DNA from: Thermoflexus sp.
GTDB lineage: Bacteria > Chloroflexota > Anaerolineae > Thermoflexales > Thermoflexaceae
Assembly (NCBI GenBank): GCA_017743605.1
Contig: JAGHYO010000032.1
Span: 1 to 14,648 of the forward strand
Direction of reading: 5' to 3'
Length of the DNA: 14,648 nucleotides
Shown: positions 8,936 through 14,648 of the stretch, in pieces
How the letters are laid out: each line of letters opens with the position of its first letter
Position numbering within the stretch: the stretch's first letter is position 1
Made by a program: the position numbers and the translations under genes
Notes under the pieces: generated by a model
Seen by the model: only the letters and a program-made list of their open reading frames with translations
Told to the model about the DNA's origin: nothing
The model's database searches: none

Positions 8936-9016
8936 CGTCGGCTGCTCCCGCCTCCCTTTCGATTCCGTCCTCCGCCTCCCGACACGACCCCGCAGGACCG
9001 ATCCTCCCGCCGCGCC

Positions 9017-9928
9017 TCACTTCCACGGCTCGGTGTAGAAGTCGAGATACGCCTCCAGCGCCCCGGCCCACAGGTCATCATTGTGGCCGCCTGGGCGGAT
9101 CTCGAAACGCAGGGAGGCGCCGCGTTCCTTCAGGATCTCCGCGAGCTGCCAGGCCCCCTCCAGCGCCCAGTCTGCATCTCCAGCGTCCAAGTAGATCCGC
9201 AACCCCTTGAGGTCCGCCTCCTGAGCCAGGACGAAGGGGTTGTAGACCGGCGGCGCCCTGTTCACGCTCAGGGCAGGGCTGTGCCCTCCGACGCTGGCGA
9301 AGGCCTCGGGATGTCGCAGGGCGATCTCCAGGGCCCACACCCCGCCCCGCGAGATCCCGCCGATGGCTCGGGCCCACGGCGCCGGCTCAGCAGGGTAACG
9401 GGCCTCGACCTCCGGGATCAGCGCCTCCATCATCACCGCCTCCACCGAGCCGGGTCCACCGCTGGTGCGAACATACAAGTCGTCCGGGAAGCCTGGCAGC
9501 ACGATCAGGAAAAGGGGCCAACGCCCGGCGCCGGTCCCCGCCGCCATCACCTCGTCAATGCCCAGCTGGTCCCAGTGCCGGTGGTCATAGGGATACCCAT
9601 GCAGGAGATACAGGGCCGGATACCGCCGCCTGGGATCCAAGCAGGGAGGCAGGTAAACCTGATAGGGGATCTCCTGCCCCAGGGTAGGGATGGGAAGGGA
9701 GGCGCTCTCCCAGCGGCCGGGCGTGCAGGTCGGCGTGGGCGCAGGCGTGGGTCTGGGCGTTGCCGTGGGCGGCAACGTCGGGGTCGGCGACGGCGTGGCT
9801 GTGGGCGCAGGGGTGGGTGTAGGCGGCGGCCGGGTGGAGAGCGCCATCTGCACCTGAGGCCATCCGAGAAGCACCAGGTTCAACAGGAGCAGCAATCCGA
9901 TGAGCGCCAGCCACGGATCTTTCCGCAT
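9017..9928 (-). CDS. Membrane-anchored, extracytoplasmic esterase (alpha/beta hydrolase, esterase-D/enterochelin-esterase-like)
   Basis: A 303-residue hydrolase. Residues 6-22 form a hydrophobic signal-anchor, and 34-70 are a low-complexity Thr/Pro/Ala tether (TPTPAPTATPSPTPT). The catalytic domain begins near 72. It has the family's LYLLHGYPYDHRHWDQLG (107-124), the nucleophile elbow GGISRGG with S193, an Asp candidate in LDAGDADW (D251 or a neighbour) and the likely catalytic H282 in RPGGHNDDLW. C68 and C96 flank the tether and could form a disulfide. The fold and motifs indicate a serine esterase acting outside the cell; the substrate is unknown. In the ribosome site, GAGGAG directly abuts the ATG at 9928, an unusually short spacing, but I see no better start. 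It follows the Nudix gene by 53 bases, probably as one transcript. Confidence 0.85.
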   Translation of the reverse strand: MRKDPWLALIGLLLLLNLVLLGWPQVQMALSTRPPPTPTPAPTATPSPTPTLPPTATPRPTPAPTPTCTPGRWESASLPIPTLGQEIPYQVYLPPCLDPRRRYPALYLLHGYPYDHRHWDQLGIDEVMAAGTGAGRWPLFLIVLPGFPDDLYVRTSGGPGSVEAVMMEALIPEVEARYPAEPAPWARAIGGISRGGVWALEIALRHPEAFASVGGHSPALSVNRAPPVYNPFVLAQEADLKGLRIYLDAGDADWALEGAWQLAEILKERGASLRFEIRPGGHNDDLWAGALEAYLDFYTEPWK

Positions 9929-9981
9929 CTCCTCTCATCCAAGGCTGGGATCCTCCCCTCGGGGTTCGTGTGGCCCGCTCT

Positions 9982-10944
9982 TCAACGGACCACGGCGCCG
10001 GGGAGCCTGGCGCGCGCATCCTCGATGCGGATCCGCCAGCGGGGATCCAGGGGCTCCGGGAGCTGATCCGGCGGGAAGAACCCTACCTCCAGGGACTCCG
10101 CGCCATCGGCCCGGAGGTGCCCCCCGATGATGCGCGCCTCAAAGCACGCCACCACCGGCTGGGAGCGATCCCCGTTCGGGTATGTGAACGTCCACGCCGG
10201 ATCCGTATAGAGGCCGGTCAGGCGGAGGGGCTGCACCTCCAGGCCGGTTTCCTCCCGCACCTCCCGGACCAGGGTCTGATCGATGCGCTCGCCGACCTCC
10301 ATAATTCCTCCGGGGAGGCCCCATTCCCCGTTGTCCTCGCGGCGCTGGAGAAGAATCTCGCCGTGATCGTTGAAGATCACTGCGCTGGTGGCGGGGACGA
10401 CCAGGGGGGCGGAGCCCACCCGCGCCCGCAGGCGCCGGATGGTCTCGCCTGGCTGGGAAGCAAGGCGGCCGGGGGCGCCGGTCCGGAAGGCGGCAGAGGG
10501 ATCGTTGCGACGGTAATCCGCGATCGTCGCCGCATACCAGGGGAGAAGGGGTGGCAGGTCCGCCAGGGACACAAAGCGCAGCGTTAGGGACTCCCGCCCG
10601 TCTGGGCGCAGGACGCCCCCCGCGGGGCGCGCCAGAAAGCAGGCGTTCACCGGATGGACCACGTCGCCGTTCGGGTAGCGCACCATGAACTCTGGGGACG
10701 TGTAGAGGCCGATCAAGCGCTCCGCGTGGATGGAAAGGCCGGTCTCCTCCTGGACCTCCCGGTGGAGGGCCTGGAGGAGGGACTCGCCGGGCTCCATCAC
10801 CCCGCCGGGGAGCCCCCAGGCCTCGAAGTCGGCTCGGCGCTGCAGCAAGATCCGCCCGGCCTCGTCGACGATGAGGGCGGTCGCGTAGACCAACCAGACC
10901 AGCTCCGGGCCGATCCGTTCCCGCAGCCAGCGGACGTAATCCAT
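9982..10944 (-). CDS. Tandem Nudix hydrolase with two complete Nudix domains
   Basis: A 320-residue protein made of two Nudix units, each about 150 residues. Unit 1 (about 1-145) has the box G48-x5-E54-x7-R62-E63-V-x-E66-E67-T-G-L. Unit 2 (about 166-315) has G213-x5-E219-x7-R227-E228-V-R-E231-E232-T-G-L. Both keep every metal-binding glutamate, so both are predicted active. Each unit starts with a similar helix (YVRWLRERIG and TIRRLRARVG) and repeats the order LLQRR, GLPGG, GLYT, YPNGD, showing an internal duplication. Nudix enzymes split nucleoside diphosphates linked to another group; single-domain relatives are annotated as ADP-ribose or NUDIX hydrolases, but substrates cannot be read from sequence. 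The ATG at 10944 has GAGGAGG about 10 bases upstream. It lies just downstream of the tRNA-Glu terminator, so it needs its own promoter or read-through. Confidence 0.92.
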   Translation of the reverse strand: MDYVRWLRERIGPELVWLVYATALIVDEAGRILLQRRADFEAWGLPGGVMEPGESLLQALHREVQEETGLSIHAERLIGLYTSPEFMVRYPNGDVVHPVNACFLARPAGGVLRPDGRESLTLRFVSLADLPPLLPWYAATIADYRRNDPSAAFRTGAPGRLASQPGETIRRLRARVGSAPLVVPATSAVIFNDHGEILLQRREDNGEWGLPGGIMEVGERIDQTLVREVREETGLEVQPLRLTGLYTDPAWTFTYPNGDRSQPVVACFEARIIGGHLRADGAESLEVGFFPPDQLPEPLDPRWRIRIEDARARLPGAVVR

Positions 10945-10964
10945 CGCGACGCAGGCCTCCTCTC

Positions 10965-10998
10965 TAAAGCAAATCGGGCGCGGCCTCTGCCGCGCCCG
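10965..10998 (-). terminator. Rho-independent terminator after tRNA-Glu
   Basis: A perfect 10-bp GC-only stem (10975-10984 with 10989-10998) closes a four-base loop. On the minus strand it is followed by ATTTGCTTT, a broken T-tract. It begins four bases past the CCA end of the tRNA, ideally placed to end that transcript. The interrupted T-run suggests incomplete termination, which would allow some read-through into the Nudix gene. Confidence 0.7.
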
Positions 10999-11001
10999 GG
11001 A

Positions 11002-11080
11002 TGGTGGCCCCGGCGGGATTTGAACCCGCGATCTCTGCCTTGAGAGGGCAGCGTCCTAGACCGGGCTAGACGACGGGGCC
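11002..11080 (-). tRNA. trnE: tRNA-Glu, anticodon CTC, CCA end encoded
   Basis: Reads GAG codons. The acceptor stem is GGCCCCG paired with CGGGGCC, the discriminator is A73 and CCA (11002-11004) is encoded. The D arm begins GTCTAG and carries GG in its loop. The anticodon stem CTGCC/GGCAG holds the loop CTCTCAA with anticodon CTC. The five-base variable loop is AGATC and the T arm is GCGGG-TTCAAAT-CCCGC. All stems pair fully. There is no intron. The gene sits alone between its own promoter and the hairpin at 10975-10998. The 5' end is at 11080; without CCA the gene spans 11005-11080. Confidence 0.97.
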
Positions 11081-11098
11081 ACGGTCCTTCTGCTTTTA

Positions 11099-11127
11099 AT
11101 CTTACCGTGGGAGCCTTCCTCCGTCAA
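11099..11127 (-). promoter_or_regulatory. Sigma-A promoter of tRNA-Glu
   Basis: On the minus strand TTGACG (11127-11122), a 17-base spacer and TAAGAT (11104-11099) match the consensus at five and four to five of six positions. Transcription would start near 11092, about 12 bases before the mature 5' end. The TAA of the -10 box is also the stop codon of the phosphatase remnant, so promoter and gene end overlap. Confidence 0.7.
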
Positions 11128-11835
11128 GGCGGAGCGCTCGGGGGGGCGTGCCTCCGCACGCCGGTTGGAGGCGGGTCACTGCATCGATACGGCGGCCCTC
11201 CACCGTGATGAACTCAAACGTGATCTGGCGCGCGTCGGCTTCCACCCGCATCGCCCCGTGCCGATCCCGATAGCGGACCCGACTGCCAGGGACCGGGGCA
11301 CGGAAAGCGTAACGGGCCGGGTGGCCGCCCAAGCCGTTGACGAAATACAGAACCCCATCCCGCTCGATGCGCTCGTAGACGTGGTCGTGCCCGGCGAGGA
11401 CGGCGGCAACCCCCCAGGCGGCGAAGGGCCACTGGAGGGCGAGGGTGGAGCCGTGGGGACCCGAGGAGTAAGGGGGGTGATGCATCACCACGAGGTGCCA
11501 TGGCGCGTCGGAGGCCCGCAGCCGCTCCGCCAGCCAGCGGGCTTGGCGGGAGTCTGCGGTGATCCCGTCGGGCTCGCGGGGATCGCTGTCGAGGAAGAGT
11601 TGTTATCCCCGGTGGTGACAATGAAGTCGGGGTTCCCGCTGCGGACCCGCCAGGCCACGGCTTCGGCGGCCGGCCCGACCTGCCCGTAGTCGCCGATCAC
11701 CGCGAAGCGCGCGGACCCGGACGGGGCCGATGCGGGCCCGTGGAGCGCTCGATCCCCTGCAAAGCCGTTGGGATCGACGAAGGCCAGCGCGCTGACCAGG
11801 AGCAGCCCCCATCCGATCCACTTCTTCCGTGCCAT
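11102..11835 (-). pseudogene. Secreted metallophosphoesterase (purple-acid-phosphatase-like), broken by internal deletion and frameshift
   Basis: The first frame (11835-11599, 79 residues) has a signal peptide, RFAVIGDYG (metal ligand D49) and DFIVTTGDNN (D77). The second frame (11596-11102, 164 residues) starts at FLDSDPREPDG, continues with ADSRQARWLAERL, VVMHHPPYSSGPHG and GHDHVYERI, and runs to the stop. In intact relatives, as I remember them, some 75-80 residues lie between GDNN-Y and the LDSD segment, including the metal-binding GNHD motif; none of them is here in any frame. The join at about 11594-11600 therefore removes a block that is not a multiple of three and leaves the halves out of frame. 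No functional enzyme can be made, since simple frameshifting would still lack GNHD. It lies 41 bases after the lipoprotein gene and ends inside the tRNA-Glu promoter. An assembly error is the alternative explanation. Confidence 0.85.
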
Positions 11836-11876
11836 AGGGGCATCCGTCGCACGGATCGCTTGGCGGGAAATCGCGT

Positions 11877-13139
11877 TCAGGGACCCTGGATGAGCACCCG
11901 GTGGGGGTCCACCCGGTTGTTCAGCGGAGCGATCTCCACATCCTCGTGGATCAGGCCGGCCCAGAAATACAGGGGGTTGCGGGGCGGCACGGCGGTGACC
12001 CGAATGCAGCCGGTCACGATGGCCGTCCGGCCCGCCGGCAGATAGTAATATGGCCGTCCGTCGATGATCCGCACCTCGAGATCCTCCGGGCGGCCCACCG
12101 CCCAGCGGAAAGGGTAGTTGCGCAGGGAGGTGTCGAAGTCGATGCCCACCCGCCAGGCCCCGGATTCCTCGGCCCAGCCCTCCGGCCGCCCCGGCCGCGG
12201 CGCGTTGAAGGTCTGATCCAGATCATAACAGGTCCCGGGGGACGGCCCGCTGGTCCGGATCGGGACCGCGCCGTAGTTGTACACTGTTAATGTGAAGTAG
12301 AGAAAGCCGCCGAGGTTAACCGGGATGTAATCCCCGGTTCCCGAGGAGATATCCGAACGGAACTCTAACTGTCCGTTGAGGATCTCCGCCCGCGGCACCC
12401 CGCCTTCGCGGATGGTCAGGGTCCCAGTGGTCACATCCCGGAGCCCCAGGGCGTCCTCCGCCATTGCGTAGACGGTGTAGGTCCCATCGGGCGGCGGCTC
12501 CTGGCCTCGATCGACGCCAGCGTCGTAGTCGAAGATATGGCACCCCTCCTCGCCGGGCTTTCGCAGCTGCACCTCCTTGCGGGGGACCGGATAGCGGACG
12601 CCGTCTCCGCCCTCCAGGTAGACAACGATCTGGGCCGGTCGGTTGATGCAGACGTTGATGGTCGCTCGGTCGCTCAACCCGTCCCGGTTCGGAGTGAACT
12701 CGGGGGGCGAGACGCTGAAGCCGGTGATGCGGAGGGCCTGGGGGCGCGATCCGCTCACGGTGAGGGTGCCGCTGATCTGCGCCGTCTCCGCTCCATCCCG
12801 GGTCTCCACCACCCAGGTGTAACGGCCGTCCGGCAGCAGCTGGTTCTCCACCACCCCGTTGAACAGGACCTCGTATTCGCCTCGGGGCCGGGGCTGTTCT
12901 CGCCGGAAGTAGCGTGGCGTCCCGTCCGGGCCCACGAAGTAAATCGAGACAATGGCGTTGCGGCCCAGGGCGTAACGGATCGCCACCACCTCATTCCGGC
13001 CGTCCCCGTCTGGCGTGAGGAGCTCCGGCTGGATCGCTGCGGAGCGCAGCAACGGAGCCGGCCGGCATGCGGCCAGGGCGAGCAACAGCCCGATCAGACC
13101 GAACCATCGTCCGGAGCGCCGCATCCCAAGAGCGCGCAT
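11877..13139 (-). CDS. Putative lipoprotein with two FlgD-like Ig domains and a C-terminal beta-rich domain
   Basis: A 420-residue exported lipoprotein of unknown function. The signal has Arg residues, a hydrophobic stretch WFGLIGLLLALAAC and lipobox cysteine C25. Two Ig-like domains related to the FlgD C-terminal type follow, at about 36-130 and 140-245. Each opens with a Ca-binding-like turn (TPDGDGRNE at 42-50, TPNRDGLSD at 149-157) and ends with PDGRYTW/PDGTYTVYA. The last domain (about 250-420) has VYNYGAVPIRTSGPSPGT, GIDFD, YPFRWAVG, LPAGRTAIVTG and FWAGLIHEDV; it resembles an Ig/CARDB- or NBR1-FW-like fold, which I cannot confirm. The ATG at 13139 has GGAGG only three bases away, a short spacing; M6 at 13124 is an alternative. 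It lies 38 bases after yggT and 41 before the phosphatase remnant, suggesting one transcript. Confidence 0.75.
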   Translation of the reverse strand: MRALGMRRSGRWFGLIGLLLALAACRPAPLLRSAAIQPELLTPDGDGRNEVVAIRYALGRNAIVSIYFVGPDGTPRYFRREQPRPRGEYEVLFNGVVENQLLPDGRYTWVVETRDGAETAQISGTLTVSGSRPQALRITGFSVSPPEFTPNRDGLSDRATINVCINRPAQIVVYLEGGDGVRYPVPRKEVQLRKPGEEGCHIFDYDAGVDRGQEPPPDGTYTVYAMAEDALGLRDVTTGTLTIREGGVPRAEILNGQLEFRSDISSGTGDYIPVNLGGFLYFTLTVYNYGAVPIRTSGPSPGTCYDLDQTFNAPRPGRPEGWAEESGAWRVGIDFDTSLRNYPFRWAVGRPEDLEVRIIDGRPYYYLPAGRTAIVTGCIRVTAVPPRNPLYFWAGLIHEDVEIAPLNNRVDPHRVLIQGP

Positions 13140-13177
13140 GGCCCTCCGATCGCGATGAGGATCGATCCGGATGACGC

Positions 13178-13444
13178 TCAGAGCCCTGCGGCCAGCAGCG
13201 CCTTGAGGAGCTGGCCGGCCAGCTGGATGAGCAGGATGGCTACCAGAGGTGTGAGGTCCAGCCCGCCGACCGGAGGGATGTAGCGCCGCAGCGGGTCGAG
13301 CACCGGCTCCACCAGACTTCCCAGGAAACGGCGAGCTGGATGCCACGGGTCCATGACAATCCATGAACTGAACACGTAGATCACGATCAGCAGGACGTAG
13401 AAGTTGACCAGGGCGTCCACCAGCGAGATCCAGGTTCCGGACAT
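13178..13444 (-). CDS. yggT: YggT family integral membrane protein
   Basis: An 88-residue inner-membrane protein with two predicted helices, about 7-30 (LVDALVNFYVLLIVIYVFSS) and about 64-86. Between them is the family signature EPVLDPLRRYIPPVGGLDLTP (46-66, split as EPVLDPLRRYIPP and GGLDLTP). The family's role is poorly defined; it is often placed beside yggS and linked to osmotic protection or cell division. I chose the start at 13444 because family members have only a few residues before helix 1. An upstream ATG at 13504, with GAGGT close by, would add 20 residues and cannot be excluded. The gap to yggS is 122 bases and shows no convincing promoter. Confidence 0.88.
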   Translation of the reverse strand: MSGTWISLVDALVNFYVLLIVIYVFSSWIVMDPWHPARRFLGSLVEPVLDPLRRYIPPVGGLDLTPLVAILLIQLAGQLLKALLAAGL

Positions 13445-13566
13445 CTCCGTCGGTTTCCTCCCGAGGATGAGAGAGAGTGGCCTTTGCGCCCACCCGTTCC
13501 CCATCTTACCTCAAGGTGGTTCTCCTGGATGGAGGCAAGCACCTAGGCTCGGGGGCAGCAAGGGCC

Positions 13567-14310
13567 TCAACGCGTGGGGCGCTCTCCGAAGATGGCCCGT
13601 CCCAGACGGATCATCGTAGCCCCTTCCTCGATGGCCACCTCGAAGTCATCGGTCATCCCCATGGAGAGGTGGGCCCAGGAGGCTTGAGGGAAACGATGGG
13701 CCAGGAGGTCCCGCAGGGCCCGGAGCCGTCGGAACACCGGTCGCACCATCTCCGGATCGGAGACGAGGGGGGCAACGGTCATCAGCCCGCTCACCCGCAG
13801 GCCCGGCAGGTCCAGGATGCGGGCCACCGCCTCCGTGAACGCCTCACGCTGGCCCGCATCCTCTTCCCAACGGTCCGTGGGGAAGCCATATTTGGCGGCC
13901 TCCCCGGAGACGTTGCACTCCAGCAGGATTTCCACGACCCGCCCGCTTTCCACCGCGAGGCGGCTCAGCTTCTCGGCCAGAGCGAGCGAGTCCACGGAGT
14001 GGATCACTTCGAAGAGGCCCAGGGCCCGCCGGGCTTTCCGGCGCTGCAGATGGCCCACCAGATGCCAGTGGATGCGGGCCTCGCTCCCCAGCTGGGCATG
14101 CACTGGCGGGATCTTCTCCTCTGCCTCTTCCACCCGGTTCTCCCCGAAGACCTGCAGGCCGCAGGTGTAGGCCTCGAGGATGCGCTCCGGCGGCACCGTC
14201 TTGGTCACCGCCACCACTGTCACCTCGGCCGGATCCCGGCTCGCCCGCCGGGCGGCCCGAGCGATCTGCTCCTGCACCGCTGCCCAGCGTTCGGCGACGG
14301 AGGCTTCCAT
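13567..14310 (-). CDS. yggS: YggS family PLP-binding protein (PLP homeostasis)
   Basis: A 247-residue alanine-racemase-like single-domain TIM barrel that binds pyridoxal 5'-phosphate and helps keep vitamin B6 and amino-acid pools in balance, with no known catalysis. The Schiff-base lysine is K37 in VAVTKTVP. FGENRVEEA (55-63), HWHLVGHLQ (81-89) and the phosphate-binding C-terminal block LSMGMTDDFEVAIEEGATM then IRLGRAIFG are present. At the usual LQxNK motif this copy has R91 instead of Asn (LQRRK). The ATG at 14310 is eight bases after the rtcB stop; no clear Shine-Dalgarno is seen (AAGG is about 16 bases away), so translation may rely on coupling to rtcB. Confidence 0.95.
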   Translation of the reverse strand: MEASVAERWAAVQEQIARAARRASRDPAEVTVVAVTKTVPPERILEAYTCGLQVFGENRVEEAEEKIPPVHAQLGSEARIHWHLVGHLQRRKARRALGLFEVIHSVDSLALAEKLSRLAVESGRVVEILLECNVSGEAAKYGFPTDRWEEDAGQREAFTEAVARILDLPGLRVSGLMTVAPLVSDPEMVRPVFRRLRALRDLLAHRFPQASWAHLSMGMTDDFEVAIEEGATMIRLGRAIFGERPTR

Positions 14311-14318
14311 TGGGGCGT

Positions 14319-14648
14319 TCAGCCCTTAATCACGGCGATGGGCCGCAGCCGGGCCACTTTCTTGGCGATCCCGGCGTGGTGGACCACCTCGACCACGCGG
14401 CTGACGTCTTTGTACGCCCGAGGGGCCTCTTCGGCCAGGCCGGCCATGGAGCCTGCGCGGACCACAATGCCTTGGCTCTCCAGCTCCGCCTTGAGCTTCT
14501 CGCCGCGGATCTCCCGCTTGGCCTGGGCGCGGCTCATGACGCGGCCAGCCCCGTGGCAGGTGCTCCCGAAGGTCTGGGTCATGGAGCCGGGCGTCCCCAG
14601 CAGCACATAGGAGGCGGTGCCCATGGAGCCGGGGATCAGGACCGGCTG
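14319..14648 (-). CDS. rtcB: RNA-splicing ligase RtcB, C-terminal part, cut by the window edge
   Basis: GTP-dependent, manganese-dependent ligase that joins RNA 2',3'-cyclic phosphate or 3'-phosphate ends to 5'-OH ends in tRNA repair and splicing. The last 109 residues are visible. GSMGTASYVLLG is followed by STCHGAGR, whose histidine (H32 of the visible part) is the residue guanylylated in the archaeal enzyme. SRVVEVVHHAGIAKKVARL comes next, then the characteristic C-terminal PIAVIKG, whose lysine contacts the guanine nucleotide in known structures. The metal-binding Cys and His residues lie beyond the right edge. It is the most upstream visible gene of the rtcB-yggS-yggT group. Confidence 0.96.
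   Translation of the reverse strand, partial: QPVLIPGSMGTASYVLLGTPGSMTQTFGSTCHGAGRVMSRAQAKREIRGEKLKAELESQGIVVRAGSMAGLAEEAPRAYKDVSRVVEVVHHAGIAKKVARLRPIAVIKG

Larger units (their letters stand above)
8486..9016. other. 531-base stretch without an intact gene
   Basis: Lies between the esterase stop and the sigma-factor start. It holds the sigma-factor promoter near 8506-8534 and a short murJ-like remnant at 8717-8935. The 80 bases at 8936-9016 and the segment 8535-8716 show no recognisable protein similarity in any frame, although their GC-rich composition leaves long open frames by chance. Confidence 0.6.

Noticed and set aside
8606..10066. 486-codon open frame on the plus strand spanning the murJ remnant and the esterase.
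   Set aside because: No recognisable motif; Arg/Gly/Pro-rich low-complexity product, and it is antisense to a well-supported esterase.
11485..11621. Programmed frameshifting as an explanation for the split phosphatase.
   Set aside because: A frameshift alone would not restore the missing ~75-80 residues with the GNHD motif, and there is no slippery heptamer or downstream pseudoknot evident at the junction.
13140..13493. 118-codon upstream extension of the lipoprotein frame across yggT.
   Set aside because: It would bury the lipoprotein signal inside the protein and is an out-of-frame shadow of yggT.

Overview
The window is GC-rich, densely packed bacterial chromosome. Most genes read on the minus strand, and only uvrC and hemW read on the plus strand. 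Several traits fit a heterotrophic, possibly thermophilic member of the Chloroflexota (Anaerolineae/Thermoflexia-like): a separate biotin carboxylase, a biotin carrier beginning MKYIATVNG, a Thr/Pro-rich tether on an exported esterase, FlgD-like lipoprotein domains, and GTG/TTG start codons available next to real ones. That placement is an inference from gene style, not a measured result.

Left block (1-4220, minus strand): one operon reads carboxyltransferase, biotin carboxylase, biotin carrier protein, then the large subunit of methylmalonyl-CoA mutase, which runs off the left edge. Together they carboxylate propionyl-CoA to methylmalonyl-CoA and isomerise it to succinyl-CoA. An extended -10 promoter lies in the divergent gap at 4221-4408.

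Plus-strand pair (4409-7476): uvrC (excision-repair endonuclease) and hemW (radical-SAM heme chaperone) overlap by ATGA. They converge on a minus-strand ECF sigma factor and its soluble zinc anti-sigma factor (7563-8485).

Middle (8486-10944, minus): a gene-poor stretch carries the sigma promoter and a short murJ (lipid II flippase) remnant. Upstream of it lie a membrane-anchored esterase and a protein with two complete Nudix domains.

Right block (10965-14648, minus): rtcB (cut by the right edge), yggS, yggT, a lipoprotein with two FlgD-like domains, and a secreted metallophosphoesterase gene broken by an internal deletion with a frameshift. These are followed by a tRNA-Glu(CTC) gene with its own promoter and a 10-bp hairpin terminator. 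The tRNA promoter's -10 box overlaps the stop codon of the broken phosphatase.

I see no CRISPR array, insertion sequence, phage gene or obvious new multi-gene system. The most noteworthy items are the two decayed genes, the promoter/stop-codon overlap, the tandem Nudix protein, and the residues that bear on substrate choice in the propionyl-CoA pathway.
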